Source: Lasioglossum baleicum (Eukaryota; Arthropoda; Insecta; Hymenoptera; Halictidae). From it: a DNA stretch of 64,000 nt. The notes under the pieces were generated by a model that was not told the origin of the DNA, made no database searches, and saw only the letters and a list, made by a program, of their open reading frames with translations. Made by a program: the position numbers and the translations under genes. This document shows positions 45,801 through 60,000 of this stretch, one piece after another. The DNA lies in contig NW_027469285.1 in NCBI RefSeq assembly GCF_051020765.1, positions 1-64,000 on the forward strand, read 5' to 3'. Within the stretch, counting starts at the first letter, position 1; the number at the start of each line of letters is the position of its first letter.

Positions 45801-48800
45801 GGTCGGAGTTTCTGAGCCAATTTCGCATATTTGCATGCAAATGTACTCATCTAGCACGCGAAACAGCGATTCCGCACAGAAATACACTTCTGAAACGAAG
45901 AATCGTCGAATCTGAGATAAGCTCGAATAAATCGTGATCGTGATTGCCGGGTCGGAGTTTCTATTCCAATTTCTCATACTTGCATGAAAATGCACTGATC
46001 TAGCACGCGAAACAACGATTCCGCACAGAAATACACTTCTGAAACGTAGAATCGTCGAATCTGACATGGGCTCGAATAAAGTGTGATCGTGCTTGCCTGG
46101 TCGGAGTTTCTGTCCAATTTAGCATATCTGCATGCAAATGCACTGATCTAGCACGCGAAACAGCGATTCCGCACAGAAATACACTTCTGAAACGAAGAAT
46201 CGTCGAATCTGACATAAGCTCGAATAAATGGTGATCGTGCTTGCCGGGTCGGAGTTTCTATTCCAATTTGGCATACCTGCATGCAAATGCACTGATCTAG
46301 CACGCGAAACAGCGATTCCGCACAGAAATACACTTCTGACACGAAGAATCGTCGAATCTGACATAAGCTCGAATAAATCGTTATCGTGCTTGCCGGGTCG
46401 GAGTTTCTATTCCAATTTTGCATACTTGCATGCAAATGCACTGATCTAGCACGCGAAACAGCGATTCCGCACAGAAATACACTTCTGACACGAAGAATCG
46501 TCGAATCTGACATAAGCTCGAATAAATCGTTATCGTGCTTGCCGGGTCGGAGTTTCTATTCCATTTTCGCATACTTGCATGCAAATGCACTGATCTAGCA
46601 CGCGAAACAGCGATTCCGCACAGAAATACACTTCTGAAACGAAGAATCGCCGAATCTGACATAAGCTCGAATAAATAGTGATCGTCCTTGCCGGGTCGGA
46701 GTTTCTGTGCCAATTTCGTATATTTGCATGCAAATGCACTGATCTAGCACGCGAAACAGCGATTCCGCACAGAAATACACTTCTGAAACGAAGAATCGTC
46801 GAATCTGAGATAAGCTCGAATAAATCGTGATCGTGATTGCCGGGTCGGAGTTTCTATTCCTATTTCTCATACTTGCGTGCGAATGCACTGATCTAGCACG
46901 CGAAACAGCGATTCCGCACAGAAATACACTTCTGAAACGAAGAATCGTCGAATCTGAGATAAGCTCGAATAAATCGTGATCGTGATTGCCGGGTCGGAGT
47001 TTCTATTCCTATTTCTCATACTTGCGTGCGAATGCACTGATCTAGCACGCGAAACAGCGATTCCGCACAGAAATACACTTCTGAAACGAAGAATCGTCGA
47101 ATCTGACATAAGCTCGAATAAATTGTGATCGTGCTTGCCTTGTCGGAGTTTCTGAGCCAATTTCGCATATTTGCATGCAAATGTACTCATCTAGCACGCG
47201 AAACAGCGATTCCGCACAGAAATACACTTCTGAAACGAAGAATCGTCGAATCTGAGATAAGCTCGAATAAATCGTGATCGTGATTGCCGGGTCGGAGTTT
47301 CTATTCCAATTTCTCATACTTGCATGAAAATGCACTGATCTAGCACGCGAAACAACGATTCCGCACAGAAATACACTTCTGAAACGTAGAATCGTCGAAT
47401 CTGACATGGGCTCGAATAAAGTGTGATCGTGCTTGCCTGGTCGGAGTTTCTGTCCAATTTAGCATATCTGCATGCAAATGCACTGATCTAGCACGCGAAA
47501 CAGCGATTCCGCACAGAAATACACTTCTGAAACGAAGAATCGCCGAATCTGACATAAGCTCGAATAAATTGTGATCGTGCTTGCCGGGTCGGAGTTTCTA
47601 TTCCAATTTTGCATACTTGCATGCAAATGCACTGATCTAGCACGCGAAACAGCGATTCCGCACAGAAATACACTTCTGAAACGAAGAATCGTCGAATCTG
47701 AGATAAGCTCGAATAAATCGTGATCGTGATTGCCGGGTCGGAGTTTCTATTCCTATTTCTCATACTTGCGTGCGAATGCATTGATCTAGCACGCGAAACA
47801 GCGATTCCGCACAGAAATACACTTCTGAAACGAAGAATCGTCGAATCTGAGATAAGCTCGAATAAATCGTGATCGTGATTGCCGGGTCAGAGTTTCTATT
47901 CCAATTTCTCATACTTGCATGCAAATGCACTGATCTAGCACGCGAAACAGCGATTCCGCACAGAAATACGCTTCTGAAACAAAGAATCGTCGAATCTGAC
48001 ATAAGCTCGAATAAATGGTGATCGTGCTTGCCGGGTCGGAGTTTCTATTCCAATTTCTCATACTTGCATGCAAATGCACTGATCTAGCACGCGAAACAGC
48101 GATTCCGCACAGAAATACACTTCTGAAACGAAGAATAGTCGAATCTGACATAAGCTCGAATAAATGGTGATCGTGCTTGCCGGGTCGGAGTTTCTATTCC
48201 AATTTGGCATACTTGCATGCAAATGCACTGATCTAGCACGCGAAACAGCGATTCCGCACAGAAATACACTTCTGACACGAAGAATCGTCGAATCTGACAT
48301 AAGCTCGAATAAATCGTTATCGTGCTTGCCGGGTCGGAGTTTCTATTCCATTTTCGCATACTTGCATGCAAATGCACTGATCTAGCACGCGAAACAGCGA
48401 TTCCGCACAGAAATACACTTCTGAAACGAAGAATCGTCGAATCTGAGATAAGCTCGAATAAATCGTGATCGTGATTGCCGGGTCGGAGTTTCTATTCCTA
48501 TTTCTCATACTTGCGTGCGAATACACTGATCTAGCACGCGAAACAGCGATTCCGCACAGAAATACACTTCTGAAACGAAGAATCGTCGAATCTGAGATAA
48601 GCTCGAATAAATCGTGATCGTGATTGCCGGGTCGGAGTTTCTATTCCAATTTCTCATACTTGCATGCAAATGCACTGATCTAGCACGCGAAACAGCGATT
48701 CCGCACAGAAATACGCTTCTGAAACAAAGAATTGTCGAATCTGACATAAGCTCGAATAAATGGTGATCGTGCTTGCCGGGTCGGAGTTTCTATTCCAATT

Positions 48801-49400
48801 TCTTATACTTGCATGCAAATGCACTGATCTAGCACGCGAAACAGCGATTCCGCACAGAAATACACTTCTGAAACGAAGAATAGTCGAATCTGACATAAGC
48901 TCGAATAAATGGTGATCGTGCTTGCCGGGTCGGAGTTTCTATTCCAATTTGGCATACTTGCATGCAAATGCACTGATCTAGCACGCGAAACAGCGATTCC
49001 GCACAGAAATACACTTCTGACACGAAGAATCGTCGAATCTGACATAAGCTCGAATAAATCGTTATCGTGCTTGCCGGGTCGGAGTTTCTATTCCATTTTC
49101 GCATACTTGCATGCAAATGCACTGATCTAGCACGCGAAACAGCGATTCCGCACAGAAATACACTTCTGACACGAAGAATCGTCGAATCTGACATAAGCTC
49201 GAATAAATCGTTATCGTGCTTGTCGGGTCGGAGTTTCTATTCCAATTTAGCATACTTGCATGCAAACGCACTGATCTAGCACGCGAAACAGCGATACTGC
49301 ACAGAAATACACTTCTGAAACGAAGAATCGTCGAATCTGAGATAAGCTCGAATAAATCGTGATCGTGATAGCCGGGTCGGAGTTTCTATTCCTATTTCTC
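39870..49400 (+). repeat. Segmental repeat inside the array, offset 6,999 bp
   Basis: The variant order at about 39.87-42.4 kb recurs at about 46.87-49.4 kb with a constant offset of 6,999 bases, equal to 47 monomers less four bases for 148-bp variants. Confidence 0.75.
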
Positions 49401-52400
49401 ATACTTGCGTGCGAATACACTGATCTAGCACGCGAAACAGCGATTCCGCACAGAAATACACTTCTGAAACGAAGAATCGTCGAATCTGAGATAAGCTCGA
49501 ATAAATCGTGATTGTGATTGCCGGGTCGGAGTTTCTATTCCAATTTCTCATACTTGCATGCAAATGCACTGATCTAGCACGCGAAACAGCGATTCCGCAC
49601 AGAAATACACTTCTGAAACGAAGAATCGTCGAATCTGAGATAAGCTCGAATAAATGGTGATCGTGCTTGCCGGGTCGGAGTTTCTATTCCAATTTCTCAT
49701 ACTTGCATGCAAATGCACTGATCTAGCACGCGAAAAAGCGATTCCGCACAGAAATACACTTCTGAAACGAAGAATAGTCGAATCTGACATAAGCTCGAAT
49801 AAATGGTGATCGTGCTTGCCGGGTCGGAGTTTCTATTCCAATTTAGCATACTTGCATGCAAACGCACTGATCTAGCACGCGAAACAGCGATACCGCACAG
49901 AAATACACTTCTGAAACGAAGAATCGTCGAATCTGAGATAAGCTCGAATAAATCGTGATCGTGATAGCCGGGTCGGAGTTTCTATTCCTATTTCTCATAC
50001 TTGCGTGCGAATACACTGATCTAGCACGCGAAACAGCGATTCCGCACAGAAATACACTTCTGAAACGAAGAATCGTCGAATCTGAGATAAGCTCGAATAA
50101 ATCGTGATTGTGATTGCCGGGTCGGAGTTTCTATTCCAATTTCTCATACTTGCATGCAAATGCACTGATCTAGCACGCGAAACAGCGATTCCGCACAGAA
50201 ATACGCTTCTGAAACAAAGAATCGTCGAATCTGACATAAGCTCGAATAAATGGTGATCGTGCTTGCCGGGTCGGAGTTTCTATTCCAATTTCTCATACTT
50301 GCATGCAAATGCACTGATCTAGCACGCGAAAAAGCGATTCCGCACAGAAATACACTTCTGAAACGAAGAATAGTCGAATCTGACATAAGCTCGAATAAAT
50401 GGTGATCGTGCTTGCCGGGTCGGAGTTTCTATTCCAATTTGGCATACTTGCATGCAAATGCACTGATCTAGCACGCGAAACAGCGATTCCGCACAGAAAT
50501 ACACTTCTGAAACGAAGAATCGTCGAATCTGACATAAGCTCGAATAAATTGTGATCGTGCTTGCCTTGTCGGAGTTTCTGAGCCAATTTCGCATATTTGC
50601 ATGCAAATGTACTCATCTAGCACGCGAAAGAGCGATTCCGCACAGAAATACACTTCTGAAACGAAGAATCGTCGAATCTGAGATAAGCTCGAATAAATCG
50701 TGATCGTGATTGCCGGGTCGGAGTTTCTATTCCAATTTCTCATACTTGCATGAAAATGCACTGATCTAGCACGCGAAACAACGATTCCGCACAGAAATAC
50801 ACTTCTGAAACGTAGAATCGTCGAATCTGACATGGGCTCGAATAAAGTGTGATCGTGCTTGCCTGGTCGGAGTTTCTGTCCAATTTAGCATATCTGCATG
50901 CAAATGCACTGATCTAGCACGCGAAACAGCGATTCCGCACAGAAATACACTTCTGACACGAAGAATCGTCGAATCTGACATAAGCTCGAATAAATCGTTA
51001 TCGTGCTTGCCGGGTCGGAGTTTCTATTCCATTTTCGCATACTTGCATGCAAATGCACTGATCTAGCACGCGAAACAGCGATTCCGCACAGAAATACACT
51101 TCTGAAACGAAGAATCGCCGAATCTGACATAAGCTCGAATAAATTGTGATCGTGCTTGCCGGGTCGGAGTTTCTGTGCCAATTTCGCATATTTGCATGCA
51201 AATGCACTGATCTAGCACGCGAAACAGCGATTCCGCACAGAAATACACTTCTGACACGAAGAATCGTCGAATCTGACATAAGCTCGAATAAATCGTTATC
51301 GTGCTTGTCGGGTCGGAGTTTCTATTCCAATTTTGCATACTTGCATGCAAATGCACTGATCTAGCACGCGAAACAGCGATTCCGCACAGAAATACACTTC
51401 TGAAACGAAGAATCGTCGAATCTGAGATAAGCTCGAATAAATCGTGATCGTGATTGCCGGGTCGGAGTTTCTATTCCTATTTCTCATACTTGCGTGCGAA
51501 TGCACTGATCTAGCACGCGAAACAGCGATTCCGCACAGAAATACACTTCTGAAACGAAGAATCGTCGAATCTGAGATAAGCTCGAATAAATGGTGATCGT
51601 ACTTGCCGGGTCGGAGTTTCTATTCCAATTTCTCATACTTGCATGCAAATGCACTGATCTAGCACGCGAAATAGCGATTCCGCACAGAAATACACTTCTG
51701 AAACGAAGAATAGTCGAATCTGACATAAGCTCGAATAAATGGTGATCGTGCTTGCCGGGTCGGAGTTTCTATTCCAATTTGGCATACTTGCATGCAAATG
51801 CACTGATCTAGCACGCGAAACAGCGATTCCGCACAGAAATACACTTCTGACACGAAGAATCGTCGAATCTGACATAAGCTCGAATAAATCGTTATCGTGC
51901 TTGCCGGGTCGGAGTTTCTATTCCATTTTCGCATACTTGCATGCAAATGCACTGATCTAGCACGCGAAACAGCGATTCCGCACAGAAATACACTTCTGAA
52001 ACGAAGAATCGTCGAATCTGACATAAGCTCGAATAAATTGTGATCGTGCTTGCCGGGTCGGAGTTTCTGTGCCAATTTCGCATATTTGCATGCAAATGCA
52101 CTGATCTAGCACGCGAAACAGCGATTCCGCACAGAAATACACTTCTGACACGAAGAATCGTCGAATCTGACATAAGCTCGAATAAATCGTTATCGTGCTT
52201 GTCGGGTCGGAGTTTCTGAGCCAATTTCGCATATTTGCATGCAAATGTACTCATCTAGCACGCGAAACAGCGATTCCGCACAGAAATACACTTCTGAAAC
52301 GAAGAATCGTCGAATCTGAGATAAGCTCGAATAAATCGTGATCGTGATTGCCGGGTCGGAGTTTCTATTCCAATTTCTCATACTTGCATGAAAATGCACT

Positions 52401-52800
52401 GATCTAGCACGCGAAACAACGATTCCGCACAGAAATACACTTCTGAAACGTAGAATCGTCGAATCTGACATGGGCTCGAATAAAGTGTGATCGTGCTTGC
52501 CTGGTCGGAGTTTCTGTCCAATTTAGCATATCTGCATGCAAATGCACTGATCTAGCACGCGAAACAGCGATTCCGCACAGAAATACACTTCTGAAACGAA
52601 GAATCGTCGAATCTGACATAAGCTCGAATAAATGGTGATCGTGCTTGCCGGGTCGGAGTTTCTATTCCAATTTGGCATACCTGCATGCAAATGCACTGAT
52701 CTAGCACGCGAAACAGCGATTCCGCACAGAAATACACTTCTGACACGAAGAATCGTCGAATCTGACATAAGCTCGAATAAATCGTTATCGTGCTTGCCGG
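42400..52800 (+). repeat. Segmental repeat inside the array, offset 7,595 bp
   Basis: About 42.4-45.1 kb recurs at about 50.0-52.8 kb. Part of this (50.29-52.2 kb) recurs once more at 53.27-55.2 kb at an offset of 2,978 bases. The offset drops to 2,977 after a one-base deletion near 53,907. Confidence 0.75.
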
Positions 52801-54029
52801 GTCGGAGTTTCTATTCCATTTTCGCATACTTGCATGCAAACGCACTGATCTAGCACGCGAAACAGCGATACCGCACAGAAATACACTTCTGAAACGAAGA
52901 ATCGTCGAATCTGAGATAAGCTCGAATAAATCGTGATCGTGATAGCCGGGTCGGAGTTTCTATTCCTATTTCTCATACTTGCGTGCGAATACACTGATCT
53001 AGCACGCGAAACAGCGATTCCGCACAGAAATACACTTCTGAAACGAAGAATCGTCGAATCTGAGATAAGCTCGAATAAATCGTGATTGTGATTGCCGGGT
53101 CGGAGTTTCTATTCCAATTTCTCATACTTGCATGCAAATGCACTGATCTAGCACGCGAAACAGCGATTCCGCACAGAAATACACTTCTGAAACGAAGAAT
53201 CGTCGAATCTGAGATAAGCTCGAATAAATGGTGATCGTGCTTGCCGGGTCGGAGTTTCTATTCCAATTTCTCATACTTGCATGCAAATGCACTGATCTAG
53301 CACGCGAAAAAGCGATTCCGCACAGAAATACACTTCTGAAACGAAGAATAGTCGAATCTGACATAAGCTCGAATAAATGGTGATCGTGCTTGCCGGGTCG
53401 GAGTTTCTATTCCAATTTGGCATACTTGCATGCAAATGCACTGATCTAGCACGCGAAACAGCGATTCCGCACAGAAATACACTTCTGAAACGAAGAATCG
53501 TCGAATCTGACATAAGCTCGAATAAATTGTGATCGTGCTTGCCTTGTCGGAGTTTCTGAGCCAATTTCGCATATTTGCATGCAAATGTACTCATCTAGCA
53601 CGCGAAAGAGCGATTCCGCACAGAAATACACTTCTGAAACGAAGAATCGTCGAATCTGAGATAAGCTCGAATAAATCGTGATCGTGATTGCCGGGTCGGA
53701 GTTTCTATTCCAATTTCTCATACTTGCATGAAAATGCACTGATCTAGCACGCGAAACAACGATTCCGCACAGAAATACACTTCTGAAACGTAGAATCGTC
53801 GAATCTGACATGGGCTCGAATAAAGTGTGATCGTGCTTGCCTGGTCGGAGTTTCTGTCCAATTTAGCATATCTGCATGCAAATGCACTGATCTAGCACGC
53901 GAAACACGATTCCGCACAGAAATACACTTCTGACACGAAGAATCGTCGAATCTGACATAAGCTCGAATAAATCGTTATCGTGCTTGCCGGGTCGGAGTTT
54001 CTATTCCATTTTCGCATACTTGCATGCAA

Positions 54030-57000
54030 ATGCACTGATCTAGCACGCGAAACAGCGATTCCGCACAGAAATACACTTCTGAAACGAAGAATCGCCGAAT
54101 CTGACATAAGCTCGAATAAATTGTGATCGTGCTTGCCGGGTCGGAGTTTCTGTGCCAATTTCGCATATTTGCATGCAAATGCACTGATCTAGCACGCGAA
54201 ACAGCGATTCCGCACAGAAATACACTTCTGACACGAAGAATCGTCGAATCTGACATAAGCTCGAATAAATCGTTATCGTGCTTGTCGGGTCGGAGTTTCT
54301 ATTCCAATTTTGCATACTTGCATGCAAATGCACTGATCTAGCACGCGAAACAGCGATTCCGCACAGAAATACACTTCTGAAACGAAGAATCGTCGAATCT
54401 GAGATAAGCTCGAATAAATCGTGATCGTGATTGCCGGGTCGGAGTTTCTATTCCTATTTCTCATACTTGCGTGCGAATGCACTGATCTAGCACGCGAAAC
54501 AGCGATTCCGCACAGAAATACACTTCTGAAACGAAGAATCGTCGAATCTGAGATAAGCTCGAATAAATGGTGATCGTGCTTGCCGGGTCGGAGTTTCTAT
54601 TCCAATTTCTCATACTTGCATGCAAATGCACTGATCTAGCACGCGAAACAGCGATTCCGCACAGAAATACACTTCTGAAACGAAGAATAGTCGAATCTGA
54701 CATAAGCTCGAATAAATGGTGATCGTGCTTGCCGGGTCGGAGTTTCTATTCCAATTTGGCATACTTGCATGCAAATGCACTGATCTAGCACGCGAAACAG
54801 CGATTCCGCACAGAAATACACTTCTGACACGAAGAATCGTCGAATCTGACATAAGCTCGAATAAATCGTTATCGTGCTTGCCGGGTCGGAGTTTCTATTC
54901 CATTTTCGCATACTTGCATGCAAATGCACTGATCTAGCACGCGAAACAGCGATTCCGCACAGAAATACACTTCTGAAACGAAGAATCGTCGAATCTGACA
55001 TAAGCTCGAATAAATTGTGATCGTGCTTGCCGGGTCGGAGTTTCTGTGCCAATTTCGCATATTTGCATGCAAATGCACTGATCTAGCACGCGAAACAGCG
55101 ATTCCGCACAGAAATACACTTCTGACACGAAGAATCGTCGAATCTGACATAAGCTCGAATAAATCGTTATCGTGCTTGTCGGGTCGGAGTTTCTGAGCCA
55201 ATTTCGCATATTTGCATGCAAATGTACTCATCTAGCACGCGAAACAGCGATTCCGCACAGAAATACACTTCTGAAACGAAGAATCGTCGAATCTGAGATA
55301 AGCTCGAATAAATCGTGATCGTGATTGCCGGGTCGGAGTTTCTATTCCAATTTCTCATACTTGCATGAAAATGCACTGATCTAGCACGCGAAACAACGAT
55401 TCCGCACAGAAATACACTTCTGAAACGTAGAATCGTCGAATCTGACATGGGCTCGAATAAAGTGTGATCGTGCTTGCCTGGTCGGAGTTTCTGTCCAATT
55501 TAGCGGCAAGCACGATCAGCACTTTAATTCTGAGCCCATGGATCAGGATTCCGACAGAAATACACTTCTGAAACGAAGAATCGTCGAATCTGACATAAGC
55601 TCGAATAAATGGTGATCGTGCTTGCCGGGTCGGAGTTTCTATTCCAATTTGGCATACCTGCATGCAAATGCACTGATCTAGCACGCGAAACAGCGATTCC
55701 GCACAGAAATACACTTCTGACACGAAGAATCGTCGAATCTGACATAAGCTCGAATAAATCGTTATCGTGCTTGCCGGGTCGGAGTTTCTATTCCATTTTC
55801 GCATACTTGCATGCAAATGCACTGATCTAGCACGCGAAACAGTGATTCCGCACAGAAATACACTTCTGAAACGAAGAATCGTCGAATCTGACATAAGCTC
55901 GAATAAATTGTGATCGTGCTTGCCGGGTCGGAGTTTCTGTGCCAATTTCGCATATTTGCATGCAAATGCACTGATCTAGCACGCGAAACAGCGATTCCGC
56001 ACAGAAATACACTTCTGACACGAAGAATCGTCGAATCTCACATAAGCTCGAATAAATCGTTATCGTGCTTGTCGGGTCGGAGTTTCTATTCCAATTTTGC
56101 ATACTTGCATGCAAATGCACTGATCTAGCACGCGAAACAGCGATTCCGCTCAGAAATACACTTCTGAAACGAAGAATCGTCGAATCTGACATAAGCTCCA
56201 TTAAATCGCGATCGTGCTTGTCGGGTCGGAGTTTCTATTACAATTTCTCATACTTGCATGCAAATGCTCTGATCTAGCACGCGAAACAGCGATTCCGCAC
56301 AGAAATACACTTCTGACACGAAGAATCGTCGAATCTGACATAAGCTCGAATAAATCGTTATCGTGCTTGTCGGGTCGGAGTTTCTGAGCCAATTTCGCAT
56401 ATTTGCATGCAAATGTACTCATCTAGCACGCGAAACAGCGATTCCGCACAGAAATACACTTCTGAAACGAAGAATCGTCGAATCTGAGATAAGCTCGAAT
56501 AAATCGTGATCGTGATTGCCGGGTCGGAGTTTCTATTCCAATTTCTCATACTTGCATGAAAATGCACTGATCTAGCACGCGAAACAACGATTCCGCACAG
56601 AAATACACTTCTGAAACGTAGAATCGTCGAATCTGACATGGGCTCGAATAAAGTGTGATCGTGCTTGCCTGGTCGGAGTTTCTGTCCAATTTAGCATATC
56701 TGCATGCAAATGCACTGATCTAGCACGCGAAACAGCGATTCCGCACAGAAATACACTTCTGAAACGAAGAATCGTCGAATCTGACATAAGCTCGAATAAA
56801 TGGTGATCGTGCTTGCCGGGTCGGAGTTTCTATTCCAATTTGGCATACCTGCATGCAAATGCACTGATCTAGCACGCGAAACAGCGATTCCGCACAGAAA
56901 TACACTTCTGACACGAAGAATCGTCGAATCTGACATAAGCTCGAATAAATCGTTATCGTGCTTGCCGGGTCGGAGTTTCTATTCCAATTTTGCATACTTG

Positions 57001-60000
57001 CATGCAAATGCACTGATCTAGCACGCGAAACAGCGATTCCGCACAGAAATACACTTCTGAAACGAAGAATCGTCGAATCTTAGATAAGCTCGAATAAATC
57101 GTGATCGTGATTGCCGGGTCGGAGTTTCTATTCCTATTTCTCATACTTGCGTGCGAATGCACTGATCTAGCACGCGAAACAGCGATTCCGCACAGAAATA
57201 CACTTCTGAAACGAAGAATCGTCGAATCTGACATAAGCTCGAATAAATTGTGATCGTGCTTGCCTTGTCGGAGTTTCTGAGCCAATTTCGCATATTTGCA
57301 TGCAAATGTACTCATCTAGCACGCGAAACAGCGATTCCGCACAGAAATACACTTCTGAAACGAAGAATCGTCGAATCTGAGATAAGCTCGAATAAATCGT
57401 GATCGTGATTGCCGGGTCGGAGTTTCTATTCCAATTTCTCATACTTGCATGAAAATGCACTGATCTAGCACGCGAAACAACGATTCCGCACAGAAATACA
57501 CTTCTGAAACGTAGAATCGTCGAATCTGACATGGGCTCGAATAAAGTGTGATCGTGCTTGCCTGGTCGGAGTTTCTGTCCAATTTAGCATATCTGCATGC
57601 AAATGCACTGATCTAGCACGCGAAACAGCGATTCCGCACAGAAATACACTTCTGAAACGAAGAATCGTCGAATCTGACATAAGCTCGAATAAATGGTGAT
57701 CGTGCTTGCCGGGTCGGAGTTTCTATTCCAATTTGGCATACCTGCATGCAAATGCACTGATCTAGCACGCGAAACAGCGATTCCGCACAGAAATACACTT
57801 CTGACACGAAGAATCGTCGAATCTGACATAAGCTCGAATAAATCGTTATCGTGCTTGCCGGGTCGGAGTTTCTATTCCAATTTTGCATACTTGCATGCAA
57901 ATGCACTGATCTAGCACGCGAAACAGCGATTCCGCACAGAAATACACTTCTGAAACGTAGAATCGTCGAATCTGACATGGGCTCGAATAAAGTGTGATCG
58001 TGCTTGCCTGGTCGGAGTTTCTGTCCAATTTAGCATATCTGCATGCAAATGCACTGATCTAGCACGCGAAACAGCGATTCCGCACAGAAATACACTTCTG
58101 AAACGAAGAATCGTCGAATCTGACATAAGCTCGAATAAATTGTGATCGTGCTTGCCTTGTCGGAGTTTCTGAGCCAATTTCGCATATTTGCATGCAAATG
58201 TACTCATCTAGCACGCGAAACAGCGATTCCGCACAGAAATACACTTCTGAAACGAAGAATCGTCGAATCTGAGATAAGCGCGAATAAATCGTGATCGTGA
58301 TTGCCGGGTCGGAGTTTCTATTCCAATTTCTTATACTTGCATGAAAATGCACTGATCTAGCACGCGAAACAACGATTCCGCACAGAAATACACTTCTGAA
58401 ACGTAGAATCGTCGAATCTGACATGGGCTCGAATAAAGTGTGATCGTGCTTGCCTGGTCGGAGTTTCTGTCCAATTTAGCATATCTACATGCAAATGCAC
58501 TGATCTAGCACGCGAAACAGCGATTCCGCACAGAAATACACTTCTGAAACGAAGAATCGCCGAATCTGACATAAGCTCGAATAAATTGTGATCGTGCTTG
58601 CCGGGTCGGAGTTTCTATTCCAATTTTGCATACTTGCATGCAAATGCACTGATCTAGCACGCGAAACAGCGATTCCGCACAGAAATACACTTCTGAAACG
58701 AAGAATCGTCGAATCTGACATAAGCTCGAATAAATTGTGATCGTGCTTGCCGGGTCGGAGTTTCTGTGCCAATTTCGCATATTTGCATGCAAATGCACTG
58801 ATCTAGCACGCGAAACAGCGATTCCGCACAGAAATACACTTCTGACACGAAGAATCGTCGAATCTGACATAAGCTCGAATAAATCGTTATCGTGCTTGTC
58901 GGGTCGGAGTTTCTATTCCAATTTTGCATACTTGCATGCAAATGCACTGATCTAGCACGCGAAACAGCGATTCCGCACAGAAATACACTTCTGAAACGAA
59001 GAATCGTCGAATCTGAGATAAGCTCGAATAAATCGTGATCGTGATTGCCGGGTCGGAGTTTCTATTCCTATTTCTCATACTTGCGTGCGAATGCACTGAT
59101 CTAGCACGCGAAACAGCGATTCCGCACAGAAATACACTTCTGAAACGAAGAATCGTCGAATCTGAGATAAGCTCGAATAAATGGTGATCGTGCTTGCCGG
59201 GTCGGAGTTTCTATTCCAATTTCTCATACTTGCATGCAAATGCACTGATCTAGCACGCGAAACAGCGATTCCGCACAGAAATACACTTCTGAAACGAAGA
59301 ATAGTCGAATCTGACATAAGCTCGAATAAATGGTGATCGTGCTTGCCGGGTCGGAGTTTCTATTCCAATTTGGCATACTTGCATGCAAATGCACTGATCT
59401 AGCACGCGAAACAGCGATTCCGCACAGAAATACACTTCTGACACGAAGAATCGTCGAATCTGACATAAGCTCGAATAAATCGTTATCGTGCTTGCCGGGT
59501 CGGAGTTTCTATTCCATTTTCGCATACTTGCATGCAAATGCACTGATCTAGCACGCGAAACAGCGATTCCGCACAGAAATACACTTCTGAAACGAAGAAT
59601 CGTCGAATCTGACATAAGCTCGAATAAATTGTGATCGTGCTTGCCGGGTCGGAGTTTCTGTGCCAATTTCGCATATTTGCATGCAAATGCACTGATCTAG
59701 CACGCGAAACAGCGATTCCGCACAGAAATACACTTCTGACACGAAGAATCGTCGAATCTGACATAAGCTCGAATAAATCGTTATCGTGCTTGTCGGGTCG
59801 GAGTTTCTGAGCCAATTTCGCATATTTGCATGCAAATGTACTCATCTAGCACGCGAAACAGCGATTCCGCACAGAAATACACTTCTGAAACGAAGAATCG
59901 TCGAATCTGAGATAAGCTCGAATAAATCGTGATCGTGATTGCCGGGTCGGAGTTTCTATTCCAATTTCTCATACTTGCATGAAAATGCACTGATCTAGCA

